A stretch of 64,000 bases of DNA, from positions 151,823-215,822 of the forward strand of contig JADJMV010000009.1 in assembly GCA_016709445.1 (NCBI GenBank), read 5' to 3'. Below the pieces are notes generated by a model. The model ran no database searches. It had not been told where the DNA came from and was given only the letters and a program-made list of their open reading frames with translations. Source of the DNA: Phycisphaerales bacterium (GTDB lineage Bacteria > Planctomycetota > Phycisphaerae > Phycisphaerales > UBA1924). Both the position numbers and the translations under genes were made by a program. Shown here piece after piece: positions 25,077 through 33,235 of this stretch (the first letter of the stretch is position 1; the number at the start of each line of letters is the position of its first letter).

Positions 25077-26532
25077 TCAGCCGGCGGCGCGGGCCCCAGA
25101 CCCCGCTCGACGCACTCGAACACGCGGGGCCAGTCCTCGAATCGCATGACGCCCAGCGGCGGCAGCATGCGGATGTGGTAGGGCCCGTGGCCGCAGGAAA
25201 AGAGCACCACGCCCTCCTCGAAGCAGGTCTTCAGGGCCTTGTTGATCTTGTCGCGCCGCCCCCCAAACGGCGTGAACCGCATCATGCCGCCGCACCCGCC
25301 GTGCAGCGCCGCCGGAGCGGGAGAGAGCACCCCAGGCTCCACGGCGGGGAACCACGCCGGGTGCTTGTCCACGAGGGCCTGGACGTGCTCGCGGAACGCC
25401 TTGTGGTGACGGGCGATCCGCCCGTTGTCGCCGTAGTAGTCACCCCGGCGGAGCTGGTTGACGATGTAGGTCCCCGCGCGGCACGCGGCGCCGGAGCTGG
25501 TGAAGGTGGCCGAGAGCAGGCCGGGGCCGGGGTTGTACGCCTCGGTGAACAGCGTGGCGCACGCCTGGGTCATCTTGCCGATCGTGACGAGGTCCACGTA
25601 CTCGCCGAGGCCCAGCGCGTCGTAGGCGTACATCGAGGTGGTCCGGCCAAAGGTCTGCACCTCGTCGTCCCAGACCGCGATGCCGTGCTGCTTGCACAGC
25701 TTCATGAGTTCGACGAAGTACTCGCGCGGCGCGGTGTTGAACCCACCCTCGCCCTGCACCAGCTCGAAGATGAAGCAGGCGTACTGCTTGGGATACCGCT
25801 CGATGAAGCTCTGGAGGTGCTGGCAGGCCATGTCGATCTGCCGGGCCACGCCCGTCCGCGCCGCCGCGGCCTCGTCGTAGAATGGCATGTAGTCCACCAG
25901 CGTCGAGAGCGGCAGACCCTGGCGGTTGCCGGCCGCGTCACCGATCTGCGACATGGTGACGGTCCGCCCCATGAAGCAGTCCTTGAAGGCCAGAACGCGG
26001 GGGCGCCGCCGCTCTTCTGATAGGCGAGCTTCAGCGCGTTCTCATTCACCAGCGCGCCCGAGGGGGCGACAAAGCAGTGCTTGAGGTTCGAGCCCTTGGC
26101 CGCCTCCTCGAGCAGCGCCTCGGACAGCTCATAGGGATCGAAGCCCGTCTGGAGGTTGCCGTGCATGATCGTGTCGGCCATCGAGCCGAGCACCGCCTCA
26201 CGGATGACGCCCGGGTGGGAGTGCCCGAAGAAGTGCACGCCGATGCCGCAGATCATGTCCCACTTCACCGACCCATCCGCCAGCTCGACCAACGCGCCGT
26301 TGCCGAGGCCCGAGCCGACATAGGGGTAGAGCAACGCCCGCCCGCGGGCCTCGCCCGCGCGGGTCATCAGCGCGTCGTAGCTCTCCTGCAGCTCAGCGAC
26401 CGGAGGGCGGATATCGGTCAGCTCCGCCATGGCCCTGCGCAGCGCCGCCTCGATCGCATCGAGAGACTGCTGCACCTCGCCCGAAGCGAACAGCCGTTCG
26501 CCCGCCGTCATCCCTGTCGCTGTCTGGGCCAT
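25077..26532 (-). CDS. Class III PLP-dependent aminotransferase (AstC/ornithine aminotransferase-like), frameshifted
   Basis: About 485 residues. The N-terminal part (start ATG 26532) has LLYPYVGSGLGNGALVELADG and FFGHSHPGV. The PLP-binding half has ELVQGEGGFNTAPREYF, WDDEVQTFGRT and the PLP lysine in VTIGKMTQA. The halves are in different frames: one C is missing from a C run at 25999-26003 (read on this strand, SGGAP then RVLAFKDCF). A second missing base near 25094-25097 would place the stop at 25077, with an astA ribosome site after it; otherwise the protein is fused to AstA. It probably transaminates succinylornithine or ornithine. The long N-terminal extension (about 60 residues) is atypical of AstC. 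Confidence 0.8.
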
Positions 26533-26616
26533 CTGGAGTTCCTTCCCTGGGGTTCGAATCCGTCTTGCGCCGCAAGACACGAGGATCGTTGGGAGCCGGG
26601 CTCCCCCGGTCCACCG

Positions 26617-27870
26617 TTATCGGCCGCCACCCATCGCCCCGGAGGCCAGCCGGGCAAGGAGGACCGCCAGAAGTTGACACCGCTCGACAAGACTGGAGAG
26701 ATCGATCCATTCCTCCGGCGTATGCAGCCCACCTCCCCGAACGCCCAGCGTATCGATCGTCGGCAGGCCGGCAGCCTGGAGTTGGTTGCCGTCGCAAACC
26801 CCGCCAGTATGGACAAAGGGGAGTTGCTGGCCCAGATCCTCTGCCGCCACCCTCGCCACGTTCGCCAGCCGCTCGGTGGCCGGGATCAGGGGCTTTGCGG
26901 GTCGGTTGAAGCTCGTAAGCACCTCCACGCGGGGCATCGCATCCGGGGCCGTCGCGAGCGCGAGCAGGCTCCGACGCAGAGTTTCGGCGCCCTCGGCATC
27001 CGGAAAGCGGACATTGCCCCAGGCCGCGGCGCTATCCGGAACGGCGTTCGACGCCGCCCCGCCCCGCAGCGGGCCCACGCTCGCGATCAGCCCCCGCGCG
27101 GGGTCGGGAAGGCGCGAGACGGCAAGGATCGTCTGGGCGAGCGCGTTGACCGCAGAGACGCCCGAGGCAAAGTCGCGTCCGACATGGGCGGCCCGGCCCG
27201 AAGTCCGCAAGCAGAATTGGCCGCTCCCCATCCGCTCGACTGCGAGCGCGCCGCCCGGGAGCGCCGGCTCAACCGCCAGTCCCACCTCGTGCCGACGGGC
27301 CTCTTCCGACAGCACGCGGTCCGAGTGGTAGGAACCCGTCTCTTCGTCGCTGTTGAGGAGGAATGTCCAGGAGCAGGGCACCCCGACCTCCTCCAGGCAC
27401 TCCAGCGCGGCCACGGCGATCACCAGCCCCCCCTTCATGTCCACGCAGCCCGGGCCCGTCGCCCGGGCGCCATCGGGCGCAACCGCGAGTTCGCGAAACG
27501 TGCCGGCGGGATCGTGCACCGTGTCGAGGTGTCCGGCCAGGAGCACGCGGGGCAGGTCTCCAGACGGGCGGGCACAGACGGCCGTCGGCGGGATCGTCTC
27601 GCCAGGATGCCGACCGTAGAGCCAGTCGGGCGCCGCATCTCCGGGCACGAGGCGAACGGATGCGCCCAGCCCCGCCAGACGCGTCGTCAGACGCTCGCGC
27701 GTCTCGTCCAGCGCCGACGCGTTGCGTCCACCCGTCGGCAGGCCGACGTGCAGTCGCAGATCCTCGAGCAGTGCAGGGGCCCGCGCCGCCGCCGCCCGGC
27801 AAAGGCGCAGCTCGGAATCGCTGAGGCCGGGGTTGGATGTCCGAGCATTGCTCACGGAACAAGCGTACAC
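26617..27870 (-). CDS. M20-family metallohydrolase (deacylase/peptidase)
   Basis: A 417-residue dizinc hydrolase of the CPG2/ArgE/DapE group. Metal and catalytic motifs are LLAGHLDTV, GCVDMKGG, LLNSDEETGS and VCDGNQ. The dimerisation-domain histidine is in GRAAHVG. DapE and ArgE in this family cleave N-succinyl or N-acetyl amino acids. Its place 84 bases before the aminotransferase/AstA/AstD genes makes it a good candidate to release glutamate from N-succinylglutamate in place of AstE. That role is inference. A GTG start at 27870 overlaps the M48 gene by 19 bases; another in-frame GTG at 27855 is also possible. Confidence 0.83.
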   Translation of the reverse strand: MYACSVSNARTSNPGLSDSELRLCRAAAARAPALLEDLRLHVGLPTGGRNASALDETRERLTTRLAGLGASVRLVPGDAAPDWLYGRHPGETIPPTAVCARPSGDLPRVLLAGHLDTVHDPAGTFRELAVAPDGARATGPGCVDMKGGLVIAVAALECLEEVGVPCSWTFLLNSDEETGSYHSDRVLSEEARRHEVGLAVEPALPGGALAVERMGSGQFCLRTSGRAAHVGRDFASGVSAVNALAQTILAVSRLPDPARGLIASVGPLRGGAASNAVPDSAAAWGNVRFPDAEGAETLRRSLLALATAPDAMPRVEVLTSFNRPAKPLIPATERLANVARVAAEDLGQQLPFVHTGGVCDGNQLQAAGLPTIDTLGVRGGGLHTPEEWIDLSSLVERCQLLAVLLARLASGAMGGGR

Positions 27871-29474
27871 GCCGACGCGATCTCGTGGATGGGTGCCGAC
27901 GAGTCAGCCCCGGCACGAAGCGGATCGGGCTGTGGGACGCCGGCCGGCGTCCCCGCCTCCGCAGGGGGCGTCTCGATCGTCTCCACGGTCGCCAGCGCGG
28001 CCCCCGCGACGAGCAGCACGACCACCAGCCGCTTGGCGCGCCGGGCCGCGAGGTCGGCGGGCAGACGGGTGAGCGGGGCATCGACCGCCTGCGCAAGCCG
28101 GCGGCGACGGTCGTCGATCGATCCATGCCGGAACGTGAATCGGCCGGCGGGCATGCCGTTGATCAGCGCCACGGATCGCAGCGCATCACTCATAGCCCGG
28201 GCACCGTGCTCGGTCAGCCTCGCTTGCCCGGGAGTATCGCGGCCGGTGATGTGCTTGGCGGCAAAGGCGTCCGCCTGCCACTCGAAGCGGCGGCTGATCC
28301 AACCGAACAGGAGCAACGCCAGGGCGAACGAGCCGAGGAGCGTGGCGGCGGGCAGCAGCCCCTGCTCGTCGGTAACGTCCCCGAGGCCGGTCAGACGCAT
28401 CGCCATCGCGAACGCGGACCCGAAGAAGATGGCCGCCGCCATCATCCCCGCACCGAGCCAGGCGATGTGGCGGTGCCGCACATGGGCGATCTCGTGGGCC
28501 GCGACCGCCTCCACCTGGTCCGCGGGGAGCGACTCGAGGAGGGCGTCGGTCAGCACGATGTAGCGGAGCCGGGGGAGGAAGCCGACGACGGCGCCGTTCA
28601 CCATGGCCCCGTGCGTCCGCCACACCAGGATCGCCCGCACCCGGACGCGGTACCGTGCGCAGAGGTCGAGGAGCATCCGCCGCGCCGGACCGGGTCCGAG
28701 CGGCACGGTGTCCCAAAGGTACCGCAACGCTATTGGCAGCAGCGAAAGCACCACGAGCACGCCACCGATCTGGACCGCGGCCGAGCCATACGCGATCAGG
28801 TCGCGATCGAGCAGCCATGCCGGAGCATGCTCGGCCCACGCCGGCGGCGCGGCGTCCCAGCCGCCGGCCTCGAGCGACCGCTCCCAGAGCCCGTCCCGCA
28901 CAAACCCGAGCCATTCCGACCACGCCAGGATCATGACCACAGGCACCGCCGCAAAGAGCAACTGTGCCCGCACCATGCCCCACCACCACGTCACCGGCTT
29001 CGGCATGGGGGGCACGCTCAGCCCCTCATCAAGGCGGCGGATCAGCACCGACTCGCGGATGCGCCGCTCGACCGGCTCGGCAGCGCCCCAGGAAACCAGG
29101 AGCACAGCGAGCGCCGGCAGCGCCGCGATGATCTCATCAATCGCGACCAGATCGCCCGTCACCGATCGGACCAGGTCCAGCCAGCCGAAGATCAGCACCG
29201 CCGAGGCCTGCGCCGGCAGCGTCGCGGCGCGGAGCCGAGCGGAAAGGCGCTCGTGGCGCAGAATCGCACGATCCTCCCCCCGCCGGTCCATCGCCCGGAT
29301 ACACGCCCAGCCCGAGGCGATCTGGAGCAGGATCAGACCGGCAAACGGGCCGAGCGCGGACAGCGTCGCCAAGCCTGGGTGCTGGGCGACCCATTCGCTC
29401 CCCGCCAACGGCTCCGGCGCCAATTCGCGGACGGCGGCCACGATCATGACCGCGATGATGAGCAGGTGCGTCAT
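27852..29474 (-). CDS. Membrane M48-family zinc metallopeptidase
   Basis: A 540-residue integral membrane protein with several helices in the first 260 residues. The zinc-binding AAHEIAHVRHRH motif lies near residue 330, with the third ligand in FEWQADAFAAKH after another hydrophobic pair. This resembles Ste24/HtpX-type peptidases with a permuted membrane arrangement. The ATG at 29474 starts a hydrophobic helix (THLLIIAVMIVAAV). It follows the lipoprotein gene by 7 bases and overlaps the M20 gene, so all are probably one transcript. It likely works in membrane protein quality control, but the target is unknown. Confidence 0.82.
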   Translation of the reverse strand: MTHLLIIAVMIVAAVRELAPEPLAGSEWVAQHPGLATLSALGPFAGLILLQIASGWACIRAMDRRGEDRAILRHERLSARLRAATLPAQASAVLIFGWLDLVRSVTGDLVAIDEIIAALPALAVLLVSWGAAEPVERRIRESVLIRRLDEGLSVPPMPKPVTWWWGMVRAQLLFAAVPVVMILAWSEWLGFVRDGLWERSLEAGGWDAAPPAWAEHAPAWLLDRDLIAYGSAAVQIGGVLVVLSLLPIALRYLWDTVPLGPGPARRMLLDLCARYRVRVRAILVWRTHGAMVNGAVVGFLPRLRYIVLTDALLESLPADQVEAVAAHEIAHVRHRHIAWLGAGMMAAAIFFGSAFAMAMRLTGLGDVTDEQGLLPAATLLGSFALALLLFGWISRRFEWQADAFAAKHITGRDTPGQARLTEHGARAMSDALRSVALINGMPAGRFTFRHGSIDDRRRRLAQAVDAPLTRLPADLAARRAKRLVVVLLVAGAALATVETIETPPAEAGTPAGVPQPDPLRAGADSSAPIHEIASACTLVP

Positions 29475-29481
29475 GCGGTGC

Positions 29482-30975
29482 TCACGGCCGGTCGAGTTCA
29501 CCCAGATCGACAACCGAGCCGGTCGGGAAATAGACGTCAACGTCCAATGCGTCCCGGCCGATACCGGTGAAAACCACGCACGAACGCCCGAACCGGGTCG
29601 CATAGTCCAGATCGCCGGGACTCGGACCCGCGTAGTCGCGGTTGCGCCAGTCGGCAACATGGAAGTGGAAGTGCGCCAGCGCCGCAGTGCTCGAGTCGAT
29701 CATTTCTCGGGGAGCCGTAAATCTCCGGTCGTCGGGTGTGGCCGTGCCCCGGGGAGCGTAGCTCTGCGCGTGGAACCCCCGGGCATCGGCCCACAGCGTG
29801 CCGCCGTGCTCCGTAGTGCCGTCCTCGTGATCCTCGTCCGCGGCCGCGAATATCGCGGAGGCGATCTCTGGGTCGCGCGTCGCCTCGTCGATCACGAGCA
29901 GTGCGAGCACGTCCCCCCAGCCCAGGGCATCCCGCACGGACGAGAGCCGCTCCGCGTTCGCGTTGGCGTTGCCGCGGATCTCCTTGGTTCGCGTATAGAC
30001 CTGCCGGCCATGAATTCGTGATGCAAGCTCGGCGAGCAGGGCCTCACGATCGCTCCGCAGCCACTCCGGGCGCCGCTGCGCCGCCCATCGAATGGGCTCG
30101 ATGTGCCGCATCTCCCGACCGCCAGGTTCCTGGCTCGCGAGGGCGGCCCCCGCCGCCGCCTGAGCCCACCAATCGCCAAGATCGCCCGCCCGCTGGTCCG
30201 ACATCCGGAGGGCCCAACGCAGCTCCTCGCCGCTGCTGGGCACCACACCCAACTGGCTCCGCAGGGTTTCCAGCGTGGCCAATATCGCCGCGCCCTCTTT
30301 GTCCCCTCCCTGGGCCTCCTCAAGCCGCCGCGCACGAGCGGTCGTGTCGGGGACAAGACGCCCCAGCACGTCCCACGCAGCCTCCCGCGTGCGCATGTCC
30401 AATCGCAGCCCAGAGGGCCCGGGATCCGTCTGCGGGTCGAGGAAGACCCCAACCGCCACCGCCTCGATCCGCTCACCCGGATGCAGCGCGGTGAGCGCCT
30501 TGAACTCCGCCCGCTCGTCGTCCCGCACCCCCTCGACGCGCCGCCCGAAGCTCCGCACGACCGCCGGGGTTGCGGTGCTCCAGCCGTGATCGGCGACCGC
30601 CGTGCACATCACCGCCACGGCCTGGCGGGACGGCTCGGTCGGGAGCATCTCCTGGACGAGCTTCAGCGAGTCCTCCTCGTGCTCCTTGTCCCAGAGGATC
30701 GACTCCAGGGCCGCCGCCCGGACCGACTGCGGTGTGTCCAGCGACCAGGCGAGCTTCTTCATGGCGAGTCGGAGCACCGTCGCGTCGGTCTCGCCTCGTC
30801 CAACCTCCTCCTGCGCCCGATGAATGGCCCGGACCCGGTCCGACGGGGAGAGATCGGCGCGACCGGCAGCCGTCACGGCACTCCCGCGCGAACCGTTGTC
30901 GGTCGCGCATCCGGTCGTGAAGAGGACGAGCAGCAAGGCCGCGAGGGCGCGGCGGGTGGCCGGGGCTCTGTGCAT
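29482..30975 (-). CDS. Hypothetical HEAT-like lipoprotein
   Basis: A 497-residue protein. The ATG at 30975 begins a signal peptide ending in the lipobox LFTTGC, so it is probably a lipoprotein. The body is rich in short amphipathic helices (TPQSVRAAALESILWDKE, DMRTREAAWDVLGRLV), which hints at HEAT-type repeats. The C-terminal 150 residues have a different, beta-rich character (ALAHFHFHVADWRNRDY). No enzymatic motif was found. It precedes the M48 peptidase by 7 bases. Upstream starts were rejected because they overlap the divergent NFU-type gene. Confidence 0.7.
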   Translation of the reverse strand: MHRAPATRRALAALLLVLFTTGCATDNGSRGSAVTAAGRADLSPSDRVRAIHRAQEEVGRGETDATVLRLAMKKLAWSLDTPQSVRAAALESILWDKEHEEDSLKLVQEMLPTEPSRQAVAVMCTAVADHGWSTATPAVVRSFGRRVEGVRDDERAEFKALTALHPGERIEAVAVGVFLDPQTDPGPSGLRLDMRTREAAWDVLGRLVPDTTARARRLEEAQGGDKEGAAILATLETLRSQLGVVPSSGEELRWALRMSDQRAGDLGDWWAQAAAGAALASQEPGGREMRHIEPIRWAAQRRPEWLRSDREALLAELASRIHGRQVYTRTKEIRGNANANAERLSSVRDALGWGDVLALLVIDEATRDPEIASAIFAAADEDHEDGTTEHGGTLWADARGFHAQSYAPRGTATPDDRRFTAPREMIDSSTAALAHFHFHVADWRNRDYAGPSPGDLDYATRFGRSCVVFTGIGRDALDVDVYFPTGSVVDLGELDRP

Positions 30976-31036
30976 GCGGGAGTCTATGAACCGGGGGCGA
31001 CTGGCGCGAATCCCGGCGAAATGCCTATCATCCGTT

Positions 31037-31315
31037 GTGCCGCCCCCGCCCCGACAACCCGCCGATCCGACACCCCTGCTCAACCGTTCAATCGTGGACC
31101 GTATCGAGAAGGTCATCGAGCTGATGCGTCCAGCGATCCAGGCCGACGGCGGGGACGTTGAACTGGTCGAGGCTCGGGCGGACGGCACGGTGCTCGTTCG
31201 CTTCCATGGAGCGTGCGTGGGGTGTCCCTCCAGCGACATCACGCTGCAGCTGGGAATCGAGAAAAACCTTCGCCAGCACGTTCCCGAGGTACAGCAGGTC
31301 TGCGTCGTCGACTGA
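31037..31315 (+). CDS. NifU C-terminal (NFU)-type iron-sulfur scaffold protein
   Basis: About 92 residues with a single NifU C-terminal domain. The core is VIELMRPAIQADGGDVELVE and the cluster-binding CxxC is in HGACVGCPSS. Such proteins carry 4Fe-4S clusters to target enzymes; IspH and RlmN encoded in this window would be clients in principle. The start is uncertain: a GTG at 31037 gives the standard size, while an in-frame ATG at 30986 adds an unconserved proline-rich lead. It diverges from the lipoprotein gene. Confidence 0.88.
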   Translation: MPPPPRQPADPTPLLNRSIVDRIEKVIELMRPAIQADGGDVELVEARADGTVLVRFHGACVGCPSSDITLQLGIEKNLRQHVPEVQQVCVVD

Positions 31316-31464
31316 CGCGAGCCGCCCTCGGCATACCTCTCATAATCCGAACACCCGCCCCCCGGGGGTTTGTGCGGGATTTCGACGAAAGCCCTTGGAG
31401 GCTCCACACCTTTGGGTATAGTGGGACGCGGTGGGTCCTACGACCGGTGCAAGGGAGGCGCACG

Positions 31465-31689
31465 ATGTTGGTCATCACAAGGCGGGAAGGTGAGGAGATC
31501 GTCATAGGCGATCCGCGGAACCCCATCGGGGTTGTGCGCATCGCGTCGATCAAGGGTGAGCGTGTCCGCGTGGCGTTCGACTTCCCCCGGGATGTCGAGA
31601 TCCACCGGCGCGAGATCGCCGATCAGATCGTCGCCGAAGCGCCCGCAGTCGCGGGCACGATCAAGCCCGCTCCTGCCGGCGCGCTCTAA
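31465..31689 (+). CDS. csrA: Carbon storage regulator CsrA
   Basis: A 74-residue RNA-binding global regulator. It starts MLVITRREGEEIVIG, and the RNA-binding surface residues are in RVRVAFDFPRDVEIHRREI. A clear GGAGG lies 6-7 bases before the ATG. CsrA represses translation by blocking ribosome sites of mRNAs. The alanine/proline-rich C-terminal tail (about 20 residues) is unconserved. It converges with ndk, with a hairpin between them. Confidence 0.95.
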   Translation: MLVITRREGEEIVIGDPRNPIGVVRIASIKGERVRVAFDFPRDVEIHRREIADQIVAEAPAVAGTIKPAPAGAL

Positions 31690-31714
31690 CGCATCGAGAG
31701 GAATCCACGGACAG

Positions 31715-31739
31715 GGCCCGCGGACGAAAGCCCGCGGCC
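31715..31739. terminator. Hairpin between convergent csrA and ndk
   Basis: GGCC(C)GCGG pairs with CCGCGGCC around a short loop, giving an 8-bp GC stem with one bulge. It lies 25 bases after the csrA stop and just before the ndk stop. No U-tract follows, so if it terminates, it may need Rho or act as an mRNA end barrier. Confidence 0.4.
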
Positions 31740-31744
31740 TGGGT

Positions 31745-32214
31745 TCATTCCGGTGTCCCGCTGGACAGGTCGTACACCCAGCATTCGCTCGCCCGGGCGA
31801 AGCTGAGCACCTCGCCCGACCTGAAAAAGAGAGAGATCTCACGCTCCGCGGCCTCAGGGCTGTCCGAGCCGTGGATCAGGTTGAAGCTGTTGGAGACGCC
31901 GAAATCGCCTCGGATGGTTCCCGGCTCGGCCTTGGAGCCGAAGGTCGCCCCCATCATCTTCCGGCAGATCCCGATCGCCCCATCCCCTGCACCGCCAGCA
32001 CCAGCACCGGCGAACTGGTCATGAACTTCACCAGCCCCGGATAGAAACCCTTGCTCTTGTGGGCCTCGTAGTGCGTCGCGGCCAGCTCCTGCGAAATCTT
32101 CATGAGCTTGCAGCCGACGATCTGCAGCCCCTTGTCCTCGAAGCGGCTCACGATCCGGCCCATCAGCCCCCGCTGCACGGCGTCGGGCTTGAGGATGATC
32201 AGCGTCGTCTCCAT
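31745..32214 (-). CDS. ndk: Nucleoside diphosphate kinase, interrupted by a one-base frameshift
   Basis: A protein of about 156 residues when repaired. The N-terminal half METTLIILKPDAVQRGLMG to TSSPVLVLAVQG is in one frame; the second half, KMMGATFGSKAEPGTIRGDFG, is in another. The active histidine is in NLIHGSDSPE. The switch is at the C run 31978-31981 (one C too few on the plus strand). Ndk balances nucleoside triphosphates and is very rarely lost, and both halves are perfectly conserved, so a sequencing or assembly error is more likely than a pseudogene. The C-terminal residues CWVYDLSSGTPE are not part of the usual family. Confidence 0.88.
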
Positions 32215-32407
32215 CGGTCGGCTCCTGTTGCGGGATTCCCTGGGTTCCCCGCTCTTCCCGGGGGCCAACGATAGGCCCCGGCGGGCCCGGCCGAAAGGCG
32301 CCTCGGCCTCTCCCTGCCTCGTCGGCCGACCAGCCCGTGGTGGGCTTCCTCCCCCACGACGGCACCACCAGCATTCCGGCTCACTATCAGGGCGGCCCCC
32401 GTCGTGG

Positions 32408-33228
32408 TCAGTCTGGGAACAGACCGGGTCTGAGCCACATCGCGATGCCGAACGCGGTGAGCACCCCGGCAAATAGGCCCAGCCAGCAAGCCCCATCGCC
32501 ACAACAAGGCCGACCAACAAACGCGAGTGCGTCCGCTCTATCGGCGCGGTATCCACTGCGATTGACAGCCCTGAGCCGAGACCCCCACCACACCACGAAG
32601 GATGCGATGCACCCGATGAGCCAGAGGACGAACCCGCCCCAGACCACGGGCATGTAGGCGCCGCCCTCTCCGCGCCGGCCCAAACCTCGACGAGCCCCGC
32701 GACCAGCGCAACCACGACACACAGCGCCACCAGCCACGGCGCATGCAGGATCCAGAGTTTGCGCCGCCAGATCATGTTCAGGTACGCGCGCCGCTCGGGA
32801 CGGGAACGGAAGACGCACCAGTCCCCCATCCACCAGCTGAGCGCCACGGCGATCGGCAACGCGATCAGCGCATAAAGAAAGGCTGCCGCCATCCCGCCGA
32901 CAACGCCGGCGCCGATTGCGTAGAGCCCGATCACGATCGCCCAGCGGGACAGATCACGCTGCCGACCCTGCTCGCGCCACGCGCCCAACGCCTCAACCCG
33001 CCGGGCGACGAGTTCCAGGTCGGCCTGGGTCGCCACCCAGCCGCACTCGGGACAGATGCGAGAGCCCGAACGCCCGGAGGGATAGCCGCAGCGCGTGCAG
33101 ATGTGGTCGGCCGGCAGGAGCACGGCCTGGGGCTCGCCGGGTGGCGAACCCGTCGCGTGCGAGACTGGCTGGGCAGCGGACTCCACTGGCGGAGAGTACC
33201 GCCGCAGCCGCCCTTCGGGTTCGCGCAC
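32408..33228 (-). CDS. Zinc-ribbon membrane protein, frameshifted; start uncertain
   Basis: About 270 residues. An N-terminal zinc ribbon (CTRCGYPSGRSGSRICPECGW) is followed by a helical segment and at least four transmembrane helices in two pairs (IVIGLYAIGAGVVGG; WLVALCVVVALVAGL; GGFVLWLIGCIASFVVWWG; GLFAGVLTAFGIAMWL). The last two are in a different frame; one base is missing in the run at 32664-32666. Planctomycete genomes contain many such 'zinc ribbon plus membrane helices' proteins of unknown function. The GTG codons at 33228 and 33186 are the plausible starts, and neither has a good ribosome site. Confidence 0.6.
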
Positions 33229-33235
33229 CGGGTGG

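Noticed and set aside
23828..25972. A genuine aminotransferase-AstA fusion protein
   Set aside because: AstA has its own GTG with a strong GAGGAGG site, and a one-base correction near 25094-25097 gives the aminotransferase a stop at 25077. The fusion therefore probably arises from an indel, though it is not excluded.
26540..26575. GGTTCGAATCC, which looks like a tRNA T-loop
   Set aside because: The flanking bases cannot form a five-base-pair T stem, and no acceptor, anticodon or D arm is found at the right distances on either strand.
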